From the NCBI GenBank assembly GCA_022794215.1, contig JAAWEH010000023.1, positions 1 through 59,957 on the forward strand: a DNA stretch of 59,957 nucleotides, in the 5' to 3' direction. A program made the position numbers and the translations under genes. This DNA comes from Oscillospiraceae bacterium (GTDB lineage Bacteria; Bacillota; Clostridia; Oscillospirales; Oscillospiraceae). The notes under the pieces were generated by a model. That model had not been told where the DNA came from. It was given only the letters and a program-made list of their open reading frames with translations, and ran no database searches. Positions 17,637-24,504 of the stretch are shown here, piece after piece (position 1 is the first letter of the stretch; each line of letters starts with the position of its first letter).

Positions 17637-17897
17637 TGCTTCCGGCACGTAACCCTTTCCCCCGCAGTGAGGGCAGGGGGTTTTGGTCACTGTTTTGGAT
17701 GTGCCCAAAAGGAATTTTCTTATTTTAATGATCCGGCCGGTGCCCTCACAGGGGCGGCAGAAAACACAGCCTTCGGGAAGGATCTTTTCCTCCTGGGGAA
17801 AGCTGTCGCCGAACATGGTGTGAAAGATCTGAGAGACCTCATCCAGGTCCGGGTTGGAATAGTCAATGGGCTTTTTGGGTTCTGTGGATTCTTGCAT
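17634..17897 (-). CDS. Small zinc-finger protein with DnaJ-type CxxCxGxG pair
   Basis: 87 residues. The C-terminal half has two DnaJ-like zinc motifs, CRPCEGTG and CPHCGGKG, spaced 25 residues apart; with CVFC just before, this is half of a DnaJ zinc centre without a J domain. The N-terminal half is acidic and predicted helical (SNPDLDEVSQIFHTMFGDSF). Function unknown; a zinc-ribbon chaperone-like or RNA-binding role is possible. It starts 4 bases after the gluQ stop with AAAGGGA in the gluQ end, so it is the last gene of the lysA operon. Confidence 0.75.
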   Translation of the reverse strand: MQESTEPKKPIDYSNPDLDEVSQIFHTMFGDSFPQEEKILPEGCVFCRPCEGTGRIIKIRKFLLGTSKTVTKTPCPHCGGKGYVPEA

Positions 17898-17901
17898 GGT
17901 G

Positions 17902-18867
17902 TCAGCTTCCCTTTCTCCCGGAATTGGACAAAAGGACGGGGTTCACGGTAATATCTTCTTTGGGAACCTTAGACCAATCAAAGGAACGGGCTAAATCGGC
18001 AGCGGAGATAGGCTGAGCAGTCCGTTGCTGTCCGGCCATTTGAGCCAAGATGCCCAGCAGCTCTTCCGGAGCGTATCTTTGACGCAGTGCCCCCATATCC
18101 AGATCCCCGTCCCGCTTGGCCAGCCGGCGGCCGTCGGGGGCGAGGAGAAGCGGAACGTGATAAAAAGCTGGGGGCTTCCAGCCCAAAACCTCATAAAGCC
18201 AGAGCTGCCGGGGGGTAGAGGAGAGCAAATCCCGCCCTCGAACCACCTGGGTGATTCCCATAGCGGCGTCATCCACCACCACGGCCAGTTGATAGGCCCA
18301 GGCTCCGTCGCTGCGGCGGATGGGAAAATCTCCGCAATCAATGGCCAGATCCTGGCTGTACCCCCCTTGAAGTCCGTCGGTGAAGCAGATGGTGCTTCCG
18401 GGCACCCGAACCCGGTAGCTGGGGGAGCGCTCCAAGGCCCGTGCGGCGGCCTGTTCAGGGCTTAGGCCGGCACAGGGACAGGAGGGGGAGACCTCATGAC
18501 TGTGGGGAGCTTCGATAAGCCGTTGGTGGCGGGTGCAAAAGCAGGGGTAAGTAAGGCCTTTGGCAGCGAGAACGTCAAAGGCGGCCTGGTACAGGCGGCC
18601 CCGGTTGGACTGCCAGTAGGCGGGATCTTCTCCCCCCTCGTCCCAGGTAAGGCCCAGCCAGCGTAGGTCGTCCATGAGCTGGCGGGCGAACTCCGGCTTG
18701 CAGCGCTCGGGATCTAGATCCTCGATCCGTAAAACCAGAGAGCCTCCCCCATGGCGGACGGACAGCCAGGCAAGCAGAAAAGAAAACAGGTTCCCCAGAT
18801 GCATCCGCCCGCTGGGGGAAGGGGCAAAACGGCCCTTTACGGGAAGTATATCACACATTTCATTCAT
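17902..18867 (-). CDS. gluQ: Glutamyl-Q tRNA(Asp) synthetase
   Basis: 321 residues, too short for glutamyl-tRNA synthetase: it keeps only the catalytic Rossmann core and lacks the anticodon-binding domain. GluQRS activates glutamate and attaches it to queuosine in the tRNA(Asp) anticodon. The HIGH-like motif is PSGRMHLGN, the KMSKS-like motif is RLAKRDGD, and CFC...CPC supplies a zinc site. The start is uncertain: ATG 18867 overlaps the end of the upstream small gene, and ATG 18858 or TTG 18876 are alternatives; none has a clear ribosome binding site, so coupling is likely. A tRNA-Asp gene is encoded at 39661. Confidence 0.88.
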   Translation of the reverse strand: MNEMCDILPVKGRFAPSPSGRMHLGNLFSFLLAWLSVRHGGGSLVLRIEDLDPERCKPEFARQLMDDLRWLGLTWDEGGEDPAYWQSNRGRLYQAAFDVLAAKGLTYPCFCTRHQRLIEAPHSHEVSPSCPCAGLSPEQAAARALERSPSYRVRVPGSTICFTDGLQGGYSQDLAIDCGDFPIRRSDGAWAYQLAVVVDDAAMGITQVVRGRDLLSSTPRQLWLYEVLGWKPPAFYHVPLLLAPDGRRLAKRDGDLDMGALRQRYAPEELLGILAQMAGQQRTAQPISAADLARSFDWSKVPKEDITVNPVLLSNSGRKGS

Positions 18868-19108
18868 GGTTAGCAAATTTTATGGCTTGCCGTATGCACC
18901 AATGTGTATTCCTTTTTTCCCAAGGCTCAATGTCCACACCGTGTTGAATCAAGTATTCTTTAAGAAGGGGACGTTGTTCTCCAAGTACAATTTGGCCTGT
19001 GTGAATACTGACCATATGAGGATATCTGCTTAACGGCCCGCTCTTAAAAAGAGCATATCTATTCCCGTTCAATAGGATGACTGCGTCAGCATTTTCGAAC
19101 TTTTCCAT
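18860..19108 (-). CDS. Hypothetical protein between lysA and gluQ
   Basis: 82 residues, not recognised. It begins MEKFENADAVILLNGNRYALFK and ends in a basic, aromatic tail with WEKRNTHWCIRQAIKF. No signal peptide or membrane segment. ATG 19108 has a weak GGGAG 12 bases before; a TTG at 19135 overlapping lysA is possible. The stop overlaps the gluQ start region, suggesting coupling. The DNA is clearly more AT-rich than lysA and gluQ on either side, so it may be an acquired insertion in the operon. Confidence 0.6.
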   Translation of the reverse strand: MEKFENADAVILLNGNRYALFKSGPLSRYPHMVSIHTGQIVLGEQRPLLKEYLIQHGVDIEPWEKRNTHWCIRQAIKFANHE

Positions 19109-19127
19109 AAAAAACTCCCAGCACAAA

Positions 19128-20387
19128 TCAGTCAAAGATCATGGTGGCAAAGTAGTCCTCGGGGGTCTCAGCCCGACGGATGAGGTGCACAGAGCCATCC
19201 TCCCGGAGGAGCAGCTCTGCTGAGCGCAGCTTGCCGTTGTAGTTGTAGCCCATGGAGAAACCGTGGGCGCCGGTATCGTGAATGACCAGAAGATCGCCGA
19301 TTTCCACCTGGGGAAGATCTCGGTCGATGGCGAATTTGTCGCTGTTCTCGCACAGAGAGCCCACCACGTCATAGACATGGTCGCAGGGCATGTCCTCCTT
19401 GCCGGAGACGGTAATGTGGTGATAGGCCCCATAGATGGCGGGGCGCATCAGATTGGCGGCGCAGGCGTCTACCCCCACATACTCCTTGTAGGTGTGCTTA
19501 AAGTGGAGGACTTTTGTCACCAGGCACCCGTTGGGGCCCAGCATATACCGGCCCAGCTCGGTGTAGATGGCCACATCCCCCATGCCCGCCGGGACAAGGA
19601 TCTTTTCAAACTGCTCCCGCACGCCCTCACCAATGACGGCAATGTCATTTTCCGGCTGGTCGGGGCGGTAGGGGATGCCCACGCCGCCGGAGAGGTTGAT
19701 GAAGCACACATCGCAGCCGGTCTCCTTCTCCAGATCGGCAGCCAGCTGGAAGAGGATGCCGGCCAGGGCGGGATAGTAGTCGTTGGAGAGCGTGTTGGAG
19801 GCCAGAAAAGCGTGAATGCCAAACCGCTTGGCCCCCATGGCCTTCAGCTTTTTGAAGCCCTCGAAAAGCTGCTCCCGGGTAAAGCCGTATTTGGAGTCTC
19901 CCGGGGTGTCCATGACCTGGAAGCCTTCTTTAGAAGCGCCCAGCTGGAACACACCGCCGGGATTAAACCGGCAGGAGATGGTCTCAGGGATATACCCCAG
20001 GGTCTCTTTCAAAAAGTCGATGTGGGTAAAGTCGTCCAGATTGATGACCGCCCCCAGCTTTTCCGCCAGCACATACTCATTGGCGGGGGTCTCGTTGGAG
20101 GAGAACATGATGTCATGGCCCCCAAAGCCGCATTTGTCGGAAAGCATCAGCTCGGTGAGGGAGGAGCAGTCCACTCCGCAGCCTTCCTCCTGCAAAATCT
20201 TCAAAATGCCGGGGGTGGGGGTGGCTTTTACGGCAAAATACTCCTGAAAGCCGGGGTTCCAGGCAAAAGCGGCCTTCAGCCGCCGGGCAGTTTCCCGGAT
20301 TCCCTTCTCGCTGTATAGATGGAAGGGAGTGGGATACTGAGTGGTGATGGTTTGGAGCTGATCCAGGGTCACAAAGGGCTTTTTCAT
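19128..20387 (-). CDS. lysA: Diaminopimelate decarboxylase
   Basis: 419 residues. A fold-type III PLP enzyme that decarboxylates meso-diaminopimelate to lysine, the last step of lysine synthesis. The PLP lysine is Lys54 in YFAVKAT. NLSGGVGIPY and the C-terminal HDTGAHGFSMGYNYNGKLRSAEL fit the family and include the catalytic elements around the substrate carboxylates. The C-terminal part is close to the Clostridia branch of LysA rather than carboxynorspermidine decarboxylase, but I judged that by pattern only. First gene of a four-gene minus-strand operon, with AGGTG before ATG and a strong promoter at 20433. Confidence 0.9.
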   Translation of the reverse strand: MKKPFVTLDQLQTITTQYPTPFHLYSEKGIRETARRLKAAFAWNPGFQEYFAVKATPTPGILKILQEEGCGVDCSSLTELMLSDKCGFGGHDIMFSSNETPANEYVLAEKLGAVINLDDFTHIDFLKETLGYIPETISCRFNPGGVFQLGASKEGFQVMDTPGDSKYGFTREQLFEGFKKLKAMGAKRFGIHAFLASNTLSNDYYPALAGILFQLAADLEKETGCDVCFINLSGGVGIPYRPDQPENDIAVIGEGVREQFEKILVPAGMGDVAIYTELGRYMLGPNGCLVTKVLHFKHTYKEYVGVDACAANLMRPAIYGAYHHITVSGKEDMPCDHVYDVVGSLCENSDKFAIDRDLPQVEIGDLLVIHDTGAHGFSMGYNYNGKLRSAELLLREDGSVHLIRRAETPEDYFATMIFD

Positions 20388-20432
20388 GGGGAAACACCTG
20401 ATTTCTCTCTAAAATGTGGAGCGTTTGTTCAA

Positions 20433-20462
20433 ATTATATCCCAGGATCCGCCAACCTGTCAA
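20433..20462 (-). promoter_or_regulatory. Promoter of the lysA operon
   Basis: On the minus strand: perfect TTGACA (20462-20457), 18-bp spacer, perfect TATAAT (20438-20433). The -35 lies inside the end of the upstream MATE gene. Confidence 0.8.
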
Positions 20463-21819
20463 CCGGGCGGCAGTGGGCGGCCAGAGTCTGGGGTGTAAAG
20501 CGAAGGAACAGAGCGGCGGAGACGCAGGCGGCGATCACATCGCACAAAGGCTCGGCACAGAAAGCGGAGGCCGCAGGGAAGAAGAACGGAAGCAGCACAA
20601 CATTGGAGACAAAGATGGTTTTTCGGAGCAGGGAACAAAATAAGGCCAGCCGGGTCTGCCCCAAAGCAGTGGAGCCGTCCACCGCCACCCATTGGACAGG
20701 CAGAAAGAGAAGTCCGGCGGTGTAGATCTTGATCAGTGTGACACTCCTGCCCATCAGATATTCACTTTTGGTAAACAGCCGGACAAAAAGGGGAGAGGCC
20801 AGATGGGTGAAAACGAGCATCACGGCGGCGAAGGCAAGGCAGAGGGAAAAGACGCCGCGCAGGGCCTTTTTGACCCGCCCGCCGTCCCCTGCACCCAGGT
20901 TAAAGCTGATAAGGCCCTGGCAGCCCAGGGTGATGCCGCTCATGGGCATGGCAATGAGAAGCATATAGCTTTGGACGATGGAGCAGCAGGTGAGCAATGC
21001 GTCCCCCTCCACCGGCCCGCCCCGCCGCTGCAGAACGGTGTTGAGGACAATGAGGATCACGCTGTCCAAAGAGTAGGTGAGAAAAGGGGCCATGCCGAAG
21101 GCAATGACCTTTCGGCAGATAGAAAAGTCAAACCGCCCCCACCGCAGGGGAATGGGCATAAAAGGCCGGGTCAGTGCGATGAGAGCGAAGGCGCAGGAGG
21201 CGGCCTGAGACAGCAGCGTAGCCCAGGCAGCGCCCGCTACACCCATGCCCAATACAAAGATAAAAAGGGGATCCAAACAGATGTTGAGAACAGCTCCCAG
21301 CACGACGGTTGCCATCCCCAGACCGGAACGGCCCTGGCAGATAAGAAAGTTGTTAAGACCTGTGGCCATGAGCGCGAAGGCGGTGCCCAGAATGTAAATG
21401 GTCATGTAGGTAAGGGCGAAGGGAAAGGTGTCCGCGCTGGCTCCAAACCACCACAGCAGGTTTTTCCGCAGCAGGAAGAAAAGCAGAGCCAGCCCAGCCG
21501 CCATGCCCAGCAGCATTCGCAGGCAGTTGGACAAAATGGCGCAGGCTCCCTCTCTGTCCCCGGCCCCCAGCTTCATGGAGAAGAGGGGCCCGCCCCCCAG
21601 ACAGGCGAGGTAGGAAAAGGAGGACAGCAGTGTGACAATGGGCCCGCAGACGCCCACACCTGCCAGGGCCAGATCTCCCACAAGGGGGATATGCCCGATA
21701 AACATTCGGTCTACAATGCTGTAAAGAACATTGATAAACTGGGCCAGCATGGTAGGGACAGCCAACCGGAGGACAAGAGAGCCCACCGGATCCCGACCCA
21801 GGTCGTTTTTTTGACGCAC
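20434..21819 (-). CDS. MATE family efflux transporter (second)
   Basis: 461 residues, about 12 membrane helices in two halves. The opening (PVGSLVLRLAVPTMLAQFINVLYSIVDRMF) is the entry motif of the MepA/DinF-like branch, distinct from the pump at 9133. Substrate unknown. The GTG start at 21819 follows CAAGGGGTG about 8 bases upstream; no ATG fits. It has its own promoter at 21860 and no obvious terminator before the lysA promoter. Confidence 0.9.
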   Translation of the reverse strand: MRQKNDLGRDPVGSLVLRLAVPTMLAQFINVLYSIVDRMFIGHIPLVGDLALAGVGVCGPIVTLLSSFSYLACLGGGPLFSMKLGAGDREGACAILSNCLRMLLGMAAGLALLFFLLRKNLLWWFGASADTFPFALTYMTIYILGTAFALMATGLNNFLICQGRSGLGMATVVLGAVLNICLDPLFIFVLGMGVAGAAWATLLSQAASCAFALIALTRPFMPIPLRWGRFDFSICRKVIAFGMAPFLTYSLDSVILIVLNTVLQRRGGPVEGDALLTCCSIVQSYMLLIAMPMSGITLGCQGLISFNLGAGDGGRVKKALRGVFSLCLAFAAVMLVFTHLASPLFVRLFTKSEYLMGRSVTLIKIYTAGLLFLPVQWVAVDGSTALGQTRLALFCSLLRKTIFVSNVVLLPFFFPAASAFCAEPLCDVIAACVSAALFLRFTPQTLAAHCRPVDRLADPGI

Positions 21820-21859
21820 AGTGATCGCACCCCTTGGAGAAAAAATGGAAACTTGAGCA

Positions 21860-21888
21860 ATTATACTCGGTTTTTTCGGGAGAGTAAA
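21860..21888 (-). promoter_or_regulatory. Promoter for the second MATE gene
   Basis: On the minus strand: TTTACT (21888-21883), 17-bp spacer, perfect TATAAT (21865-21860). Confidence 0.72.
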
Positions 21889-22042
21889 GAGGAAACGGGA
21901 GAAAAAGACTGTCTTTGTTTTCTCTGAAAAATGCAGGCCCAGCCGCTGAGCTGCGGGCCAAAAGGAAAGCGGAGAGAGGGAGGGATATAACGGCAGGCGT
22001 GGTTGCTGAAAAAATAAAAAGTCGAAAAATAAAAATTCCCTC

Positions 22043-22071
22043 TTGACACAAAGGAGGGCATCTGTTAAAAT
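22043..22071 (+). promoter_or_regulatory. Promoter of the uraA leader
   Basis: Perfect TTGACA (22043-22048), 17-bp spacer, TAAAAT (22066-22071). Predicted transcription start near 22078, giving a leader of about 185 bases before uraA that contains the leader ORF and terminator. Confidence 0.85.
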
Positions 22072-22101
22072 ACCGCCTAATGAAGAAAGGAGGGAGCCGC
22101 C

Positions 22102-22203
22102 ATGACCAAGCTGAAGCGCCGCCGCTATCGTTTTGGATGTGGTATGATTCCTTCCTTTTCTGTTTCTGTTGGGTCATTTGTTGAGAGACGATCACTTTTG
22201 TGA
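22102..22203 (+). CDS. Leader peptide of the uraA attenuator
   Basis: A 33-codon ORF behind a strong ribosome binding site (AAAGGAGGG, 22087-22095). It starts MTKLKRRRYRFGCGMI, a basic N-terminal part, and then runs through a U-rich tract (22146-22182, coding IPSFSVSVGSFV). Its TGA stop (22201-22203) falls at the loop/3' arm of the terminator at 22184-22217, so a ribosome translating to the end would cover the 5' arm. This is the geometry of pyrL in front of enteric pyrBI: when UTP is low RNA polymerase pauses in the U-rich tract, the ribosome catches up, and the terminator cannot form. The ORF, promoter and hairpin are seen; the UTP mechanism is inference. Confidence 0.75.
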   Translation: MTKLKRRRYRFGCGMIPSFSVSVGSFVERRSLL

Positions 22204-22217
22204 TCGTCTCTTTTTTT
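22184..22217 (+). terminator. Attenuator terminator upstream of uraA
   Basis: Perfect 12-bp stem (22184-22195 with 22200-22211), TTTT loop, then a run of T to 22217. It lies between promoter and uraA, so uraA transcription depends on read-through. Confidence 0.92.
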
Positions 22218-22263
22218 GCCCAATGGATCGTAGAGGGTTGAGAAGAAGAAAGGAGAACGAATC

Positions 22264-23598
22264 ATGAATCAAGAAGCTATCCGCGACGCACGTAAGCTGG
22301 GCGTGCCCAAAATGCTGCTGCTGGGTCTGCAGCATATGTTTGCCATGTTTGGGGCTACCATCCTGGTACCCATTCTGGTGAATCAGTACGGTCTGCCCCT
22401 GAACATCCAGACCACCCTGTTTTTCGCCGGTATCGGCACCCTGTTTTTCCATGTCTGTTCAAAACTGAAGGTTCCCGCTTTCCTGGGCTCCTCCTTTGCC
22501 TTCCTGGGCGGATTTTCCACCATGGCCAATATGGATCAGGGAATCTACGCCGGCATGGATCCCGCGGTGAAGCTCCAGTACGCCTGCGGCGGTATCGTGG
22601 TGGCCGGCCTTCTCTATCTGGTGCTGGCGCTGCTGGTTAAGGCGGTGGGCGTCCACAAGGTCATGCGGTTCCTGCCCCCGGTGGTCACCGGCCCCATCAT
22701 CATCTGCATCGGCTTGAACCTGGCCCCCTCCGCGGTGAACAACGCCTCCACCTGCTGGTGGCTGGCTCTGGTGGCCATGGCGATCATCATCGTGTGTAAC
22801 ATCTGGGGCAAGGGCATGGTGAAGATCATCCCCATCCTCTTGGGCGTGGTTGGAGCCTACATTGTGGCGATCCTCACCAAGCAGGTGGATTTCACCGGCG
22901 TGAAGGATGCCGCGTGGATCGGGTTCCAGCCTTTCGTCACAAACTTCAGCGGCAGCGTGGCTAAGTTTGACGTCTCCGCCATCCTGGTTATGGCCCCCAT
23001 CGCCATTGCCTCCATGATGGAGCATATCGGCGATATGTCCGCCATCTCCGCTACCGTGGGTGAAAAATTCCTGGAGGAGCCCGGCCTGCACCGGACCCTC
23101 ATCGGGGACGGCGTTGCCACCGCTCTGGCCGGCCTGTTCGGCGGCCCTGCGAACACCACTTACGGCGAAAATACCGGTGTGCTGGTTCTCTCCCGGGTCT
23201 ATGATCCCCGGGTCATCCGGCTGGCCGCCATCTATGCCCTGGTTCTTTCCTTCAGCCCCAAGTTTGCCGCCCTCATCGGCGCCCTGCCCTCCGCCATCAT
23301 CGGCGGCGTCAGCTTTATCCTCTACGGCATGATCTCCGCCATCGGTGTGCGGAATGTGGTGGAGAACCAGGTGGACTTCACCAAATCCCGGAACCTGATC
23401 ATCGCCGCCGTGATCCTGGTCTGCGGCCTGGGCTTTTCCGGCGGCCTTACCTTCCAAATGGCGGGGGCCAGCGTGACCCTCACGGGCCTTGCTATCGCCG
23501 CTATCGCGGGTATCCTCCTCAACGCCATCCTTCCCGGCAACGACTATGAGTTCGGCGTCAGCGATTCCGGCGACCAAAACCGCGGCATCCATCAGTAA
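22264..23598 (+). CDS. uraA: Uracil permease (NCS2 family)
   Basis: 444 residues with about 14 membrane helices. NCS2 nucleobase:cation symporter of the UraA branch. LGLQHMFAMFGATILVP in helix 1, the conserved Glu/His-type sites, and TTYGENTGVLVLSRVYDP (the GEN motif that contacts uracil) favour uracil over xanthine. ATG 22264 follows AGAAAGGAGAACGAATC. It is monocistronic: promoter 22043, attenuator 22184, terminator 23621. Control by pyrimidine level is expected for this gene, and the leader peptide/terminator in front gives a plausible means. Confidence 0.92.
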   Translation: MNQEAIRDARKLGVPKMLLLGLQHMFAMFGATILVPILVNQYGLPLNIQTTLFFAGIGTLFFHVCSKLKVPAFLGSSFAFLGGFSTMANMDQGIYAGMDPAVKLQYACGGIVVAGLLYLVLALLVKAVGVHKVMRFLPPVVTGPIIICIGLNLAPSAVNNASTCWWLALVAMAIIIVCNIWGKGMVKIIPILLGVVGAYIVAILTKQVDFTGVKDAAWIGFQPFVTNFSGSVAKFDVSAILVMAPIAIASMMEHIGDMSAISATVGEKFLEEPGLHRTLIGDGVATALAGLFGGPANTTYGENTGVLVLSRVYDPRVIRLAAIYALVLSFSPKFAALIGALPSAIIGGVSFILYGMISAIGVRNVVENQVDFTKSRNLIIAAVILVCGLGFSGGLTFQMAGASVTLTGLAIAAIAGILLNAILPGNDYEFGVSDSGDQNRGIHQ

Positions 23599-23620
23599 GA
23601 GAAAACGGTTGTAAAATCAA

Positions 23621-23662
23621 AAAGGGCCCCGGTCTCTTTGGACCGGGGCCCTTTGACTTTTT
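23621..23662 (+). terminator. Terminator after uraA
   Basis: 14-bp stem AAAGGGCCCCGGTC with a 6-base loop, then ACTTTTT. Confidence 0.9.
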
Positions 23663-23747
23663 GCGGGAAGATTTGGGATCAGGGATTCCGAAATGATGAT
23701 TCTCCTTATATATAAAAGAAAGGAGACAGTTACCCCCTCAGATAAAA

Positions 23748-23774
23748 TTAGCACTTGACAGAATGGAGTGCTAA
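23748..23774 (+). promoter_or_regulatory. CIRCE operator 1 (HrcA site)
   Basis: TTAGCACTT-N9-GAGTGCTAA, one mismatch from the consensus 9-9-9 inverted repeat bound by the heat-shock repressor HrcA. It overlaps the -35 of the hsp20 promoter. Confidence 0.9.
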
Positions 23775-23784
23775 GGTTTACAAT
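23755..23784 (+). promoter_or_regulatory. Heat-shock promoter for hsp20
   Basis: Perfect TTGACA (23755-23760) inside the CIRCE element, 18-bp spacer, TACAAT (23779-23784). The leader to ATG 23988 is about 200 bases and carries a second CIRCE-like site. Confidence 0.75.
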
Positions 23785-23916
23785 TTAGACATAATTTGTG
23801 GTATATTTGTTCACAGCCCTTGTATATACTGAATCTCGAAAGAAAAGAAAGGGATAGACGACCCTGAATATCCTTGATCTTTCAGAAAGGATGATTCCCA
23901 TGGAGCGTCCAAAAGT

Positions 23917-23943
23917 TTAGCAATATAAAAATGTGAGTGCTAA
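23917..23943 (+). promoter_or_regulatory. CIRCE-like operator 2
   Basis: TTAGCAATA-N9-GAGTGCTAA. The right half is perfect, the left matches 6 of 9, and the 9-base spacing is exact. It lies 44 bases before the hsp20 start, where it could act at DNA or mRNA level. Confidence 0.75.
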
Positions 23944-23987
23944 CAATTTGCCCGAAAACCATTGATATGAAAAAGGAGAAATCAATT

Positions 23988-24416
23988 ATGTTTGGCATGC
24001 TTCCCTTTGACCGCAGTGATAACAATGTGTTCGATACCTTTGATAACTTTGCCCGGGACTTTTTCCGCAAGTCCAACGCCGACCTGCCCGCCTTCCGTAC
24101 CGATATTCGGGATGCCGGGGACAGCTACCTGCTTGAGGCAGAGCTTCCCGGTTTTAAGAAGGAAGACATCACCCTCCATCTAAAGGACGGCATCCTTACC
24201 ATCACCGCTGTCCACAGTGAGAGCAGTGAGACCGGGGATGATAAGGGCGCTTATATCCGCCGGGAACGGCGCTATGGTTCCTTCCAGCGCAGCTTTGATG
24301 TGACCGGCATTGACGAAGGGGGCATCACCGCCACCTATGAAAACGGAGTGCTGGCCCTGACGCTGCCCAAGATGAAGCCGGCCGAGCCGGAGATCCGTCA
24401 TATCCAGATCCAGTAA
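23988..24416 (+). CDS. Small heat-shock protein Hsp20
   Basis: 142 residues. An alpha-crystallin-domain holdase that keeps unfolding proteins soluble for ClpB/DnaK. The N-terminal FGMLPFDRSDNNVFDTFDNF resembles Clostridia Hsp18; the crystallin domain (about 35-135) includes YLLEAELPGFKKEDITLHL and the closing ENGVLALTLPK. ATG 23988 follows AAAAAGGAGAAATCAATT; an upstream in-frame start at 23937 falls in operator 2 and is rejected. Controlled by HrcA through two CIRCE sites; clpB follows after a terminator. Confidence 0.93.
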   Translation: MFGMLPFDRSDNNVFDTFDNFARDFFRKSNADLPAFRTDIRDAGDSYLLEAELPGFKKEDITLHLKDGILTITAVHSESSETGDDKGAYIRRERRYGSFQRSFDVTGIDEGGITATYENGVLALTLPKMKPAEPEIRHIQIQ

Positions 24417-24423
24417 GCAAAGG

Positions 24424-24460
24424 GAGGGGCCGGCCAGCAACGCTGGCCGGCCCTCTTTTT
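24424..24460 (+). terminator. Terminator between hsp20 and clpB
   Basis: GAGGGGCCGGCCAGC and GCTGGCCGGCCCTC arms, 3-base loop, then TTTTT. Only 44 bases remain before clpB and I see no clear promoter there, so clpB may depend on read-through. Confidence 0.9.
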
Positions 24461-24504
24461 AAAATGAGCAGTCTATCTATATCCAAAGAAGGATGTGAGC
24501 ATCC

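Noticed and set aside
20692-21927. A 411-codon plus-strand frame opposite the second MATE gene
   Set aside because: Hydrophilic Gly/Gln/Lys-rich shadow of a membrane protein; no start signals.
22043-22217. PyrR-binding RNA loop in the uraA leader
   Set aside because: I looked for the conserved PyrR binding-loop bases upstream of the terminator and did not find them; the 5' arm also has no clear antiterminator partner beyond about 5 bp.
23900-23920. A six-codon ORF between the two CIRCE sites
   Set aside because: Too short to judge. It has a purine-rich tract before ATG, but overlaps operator 2 and has no attenuator behind it.
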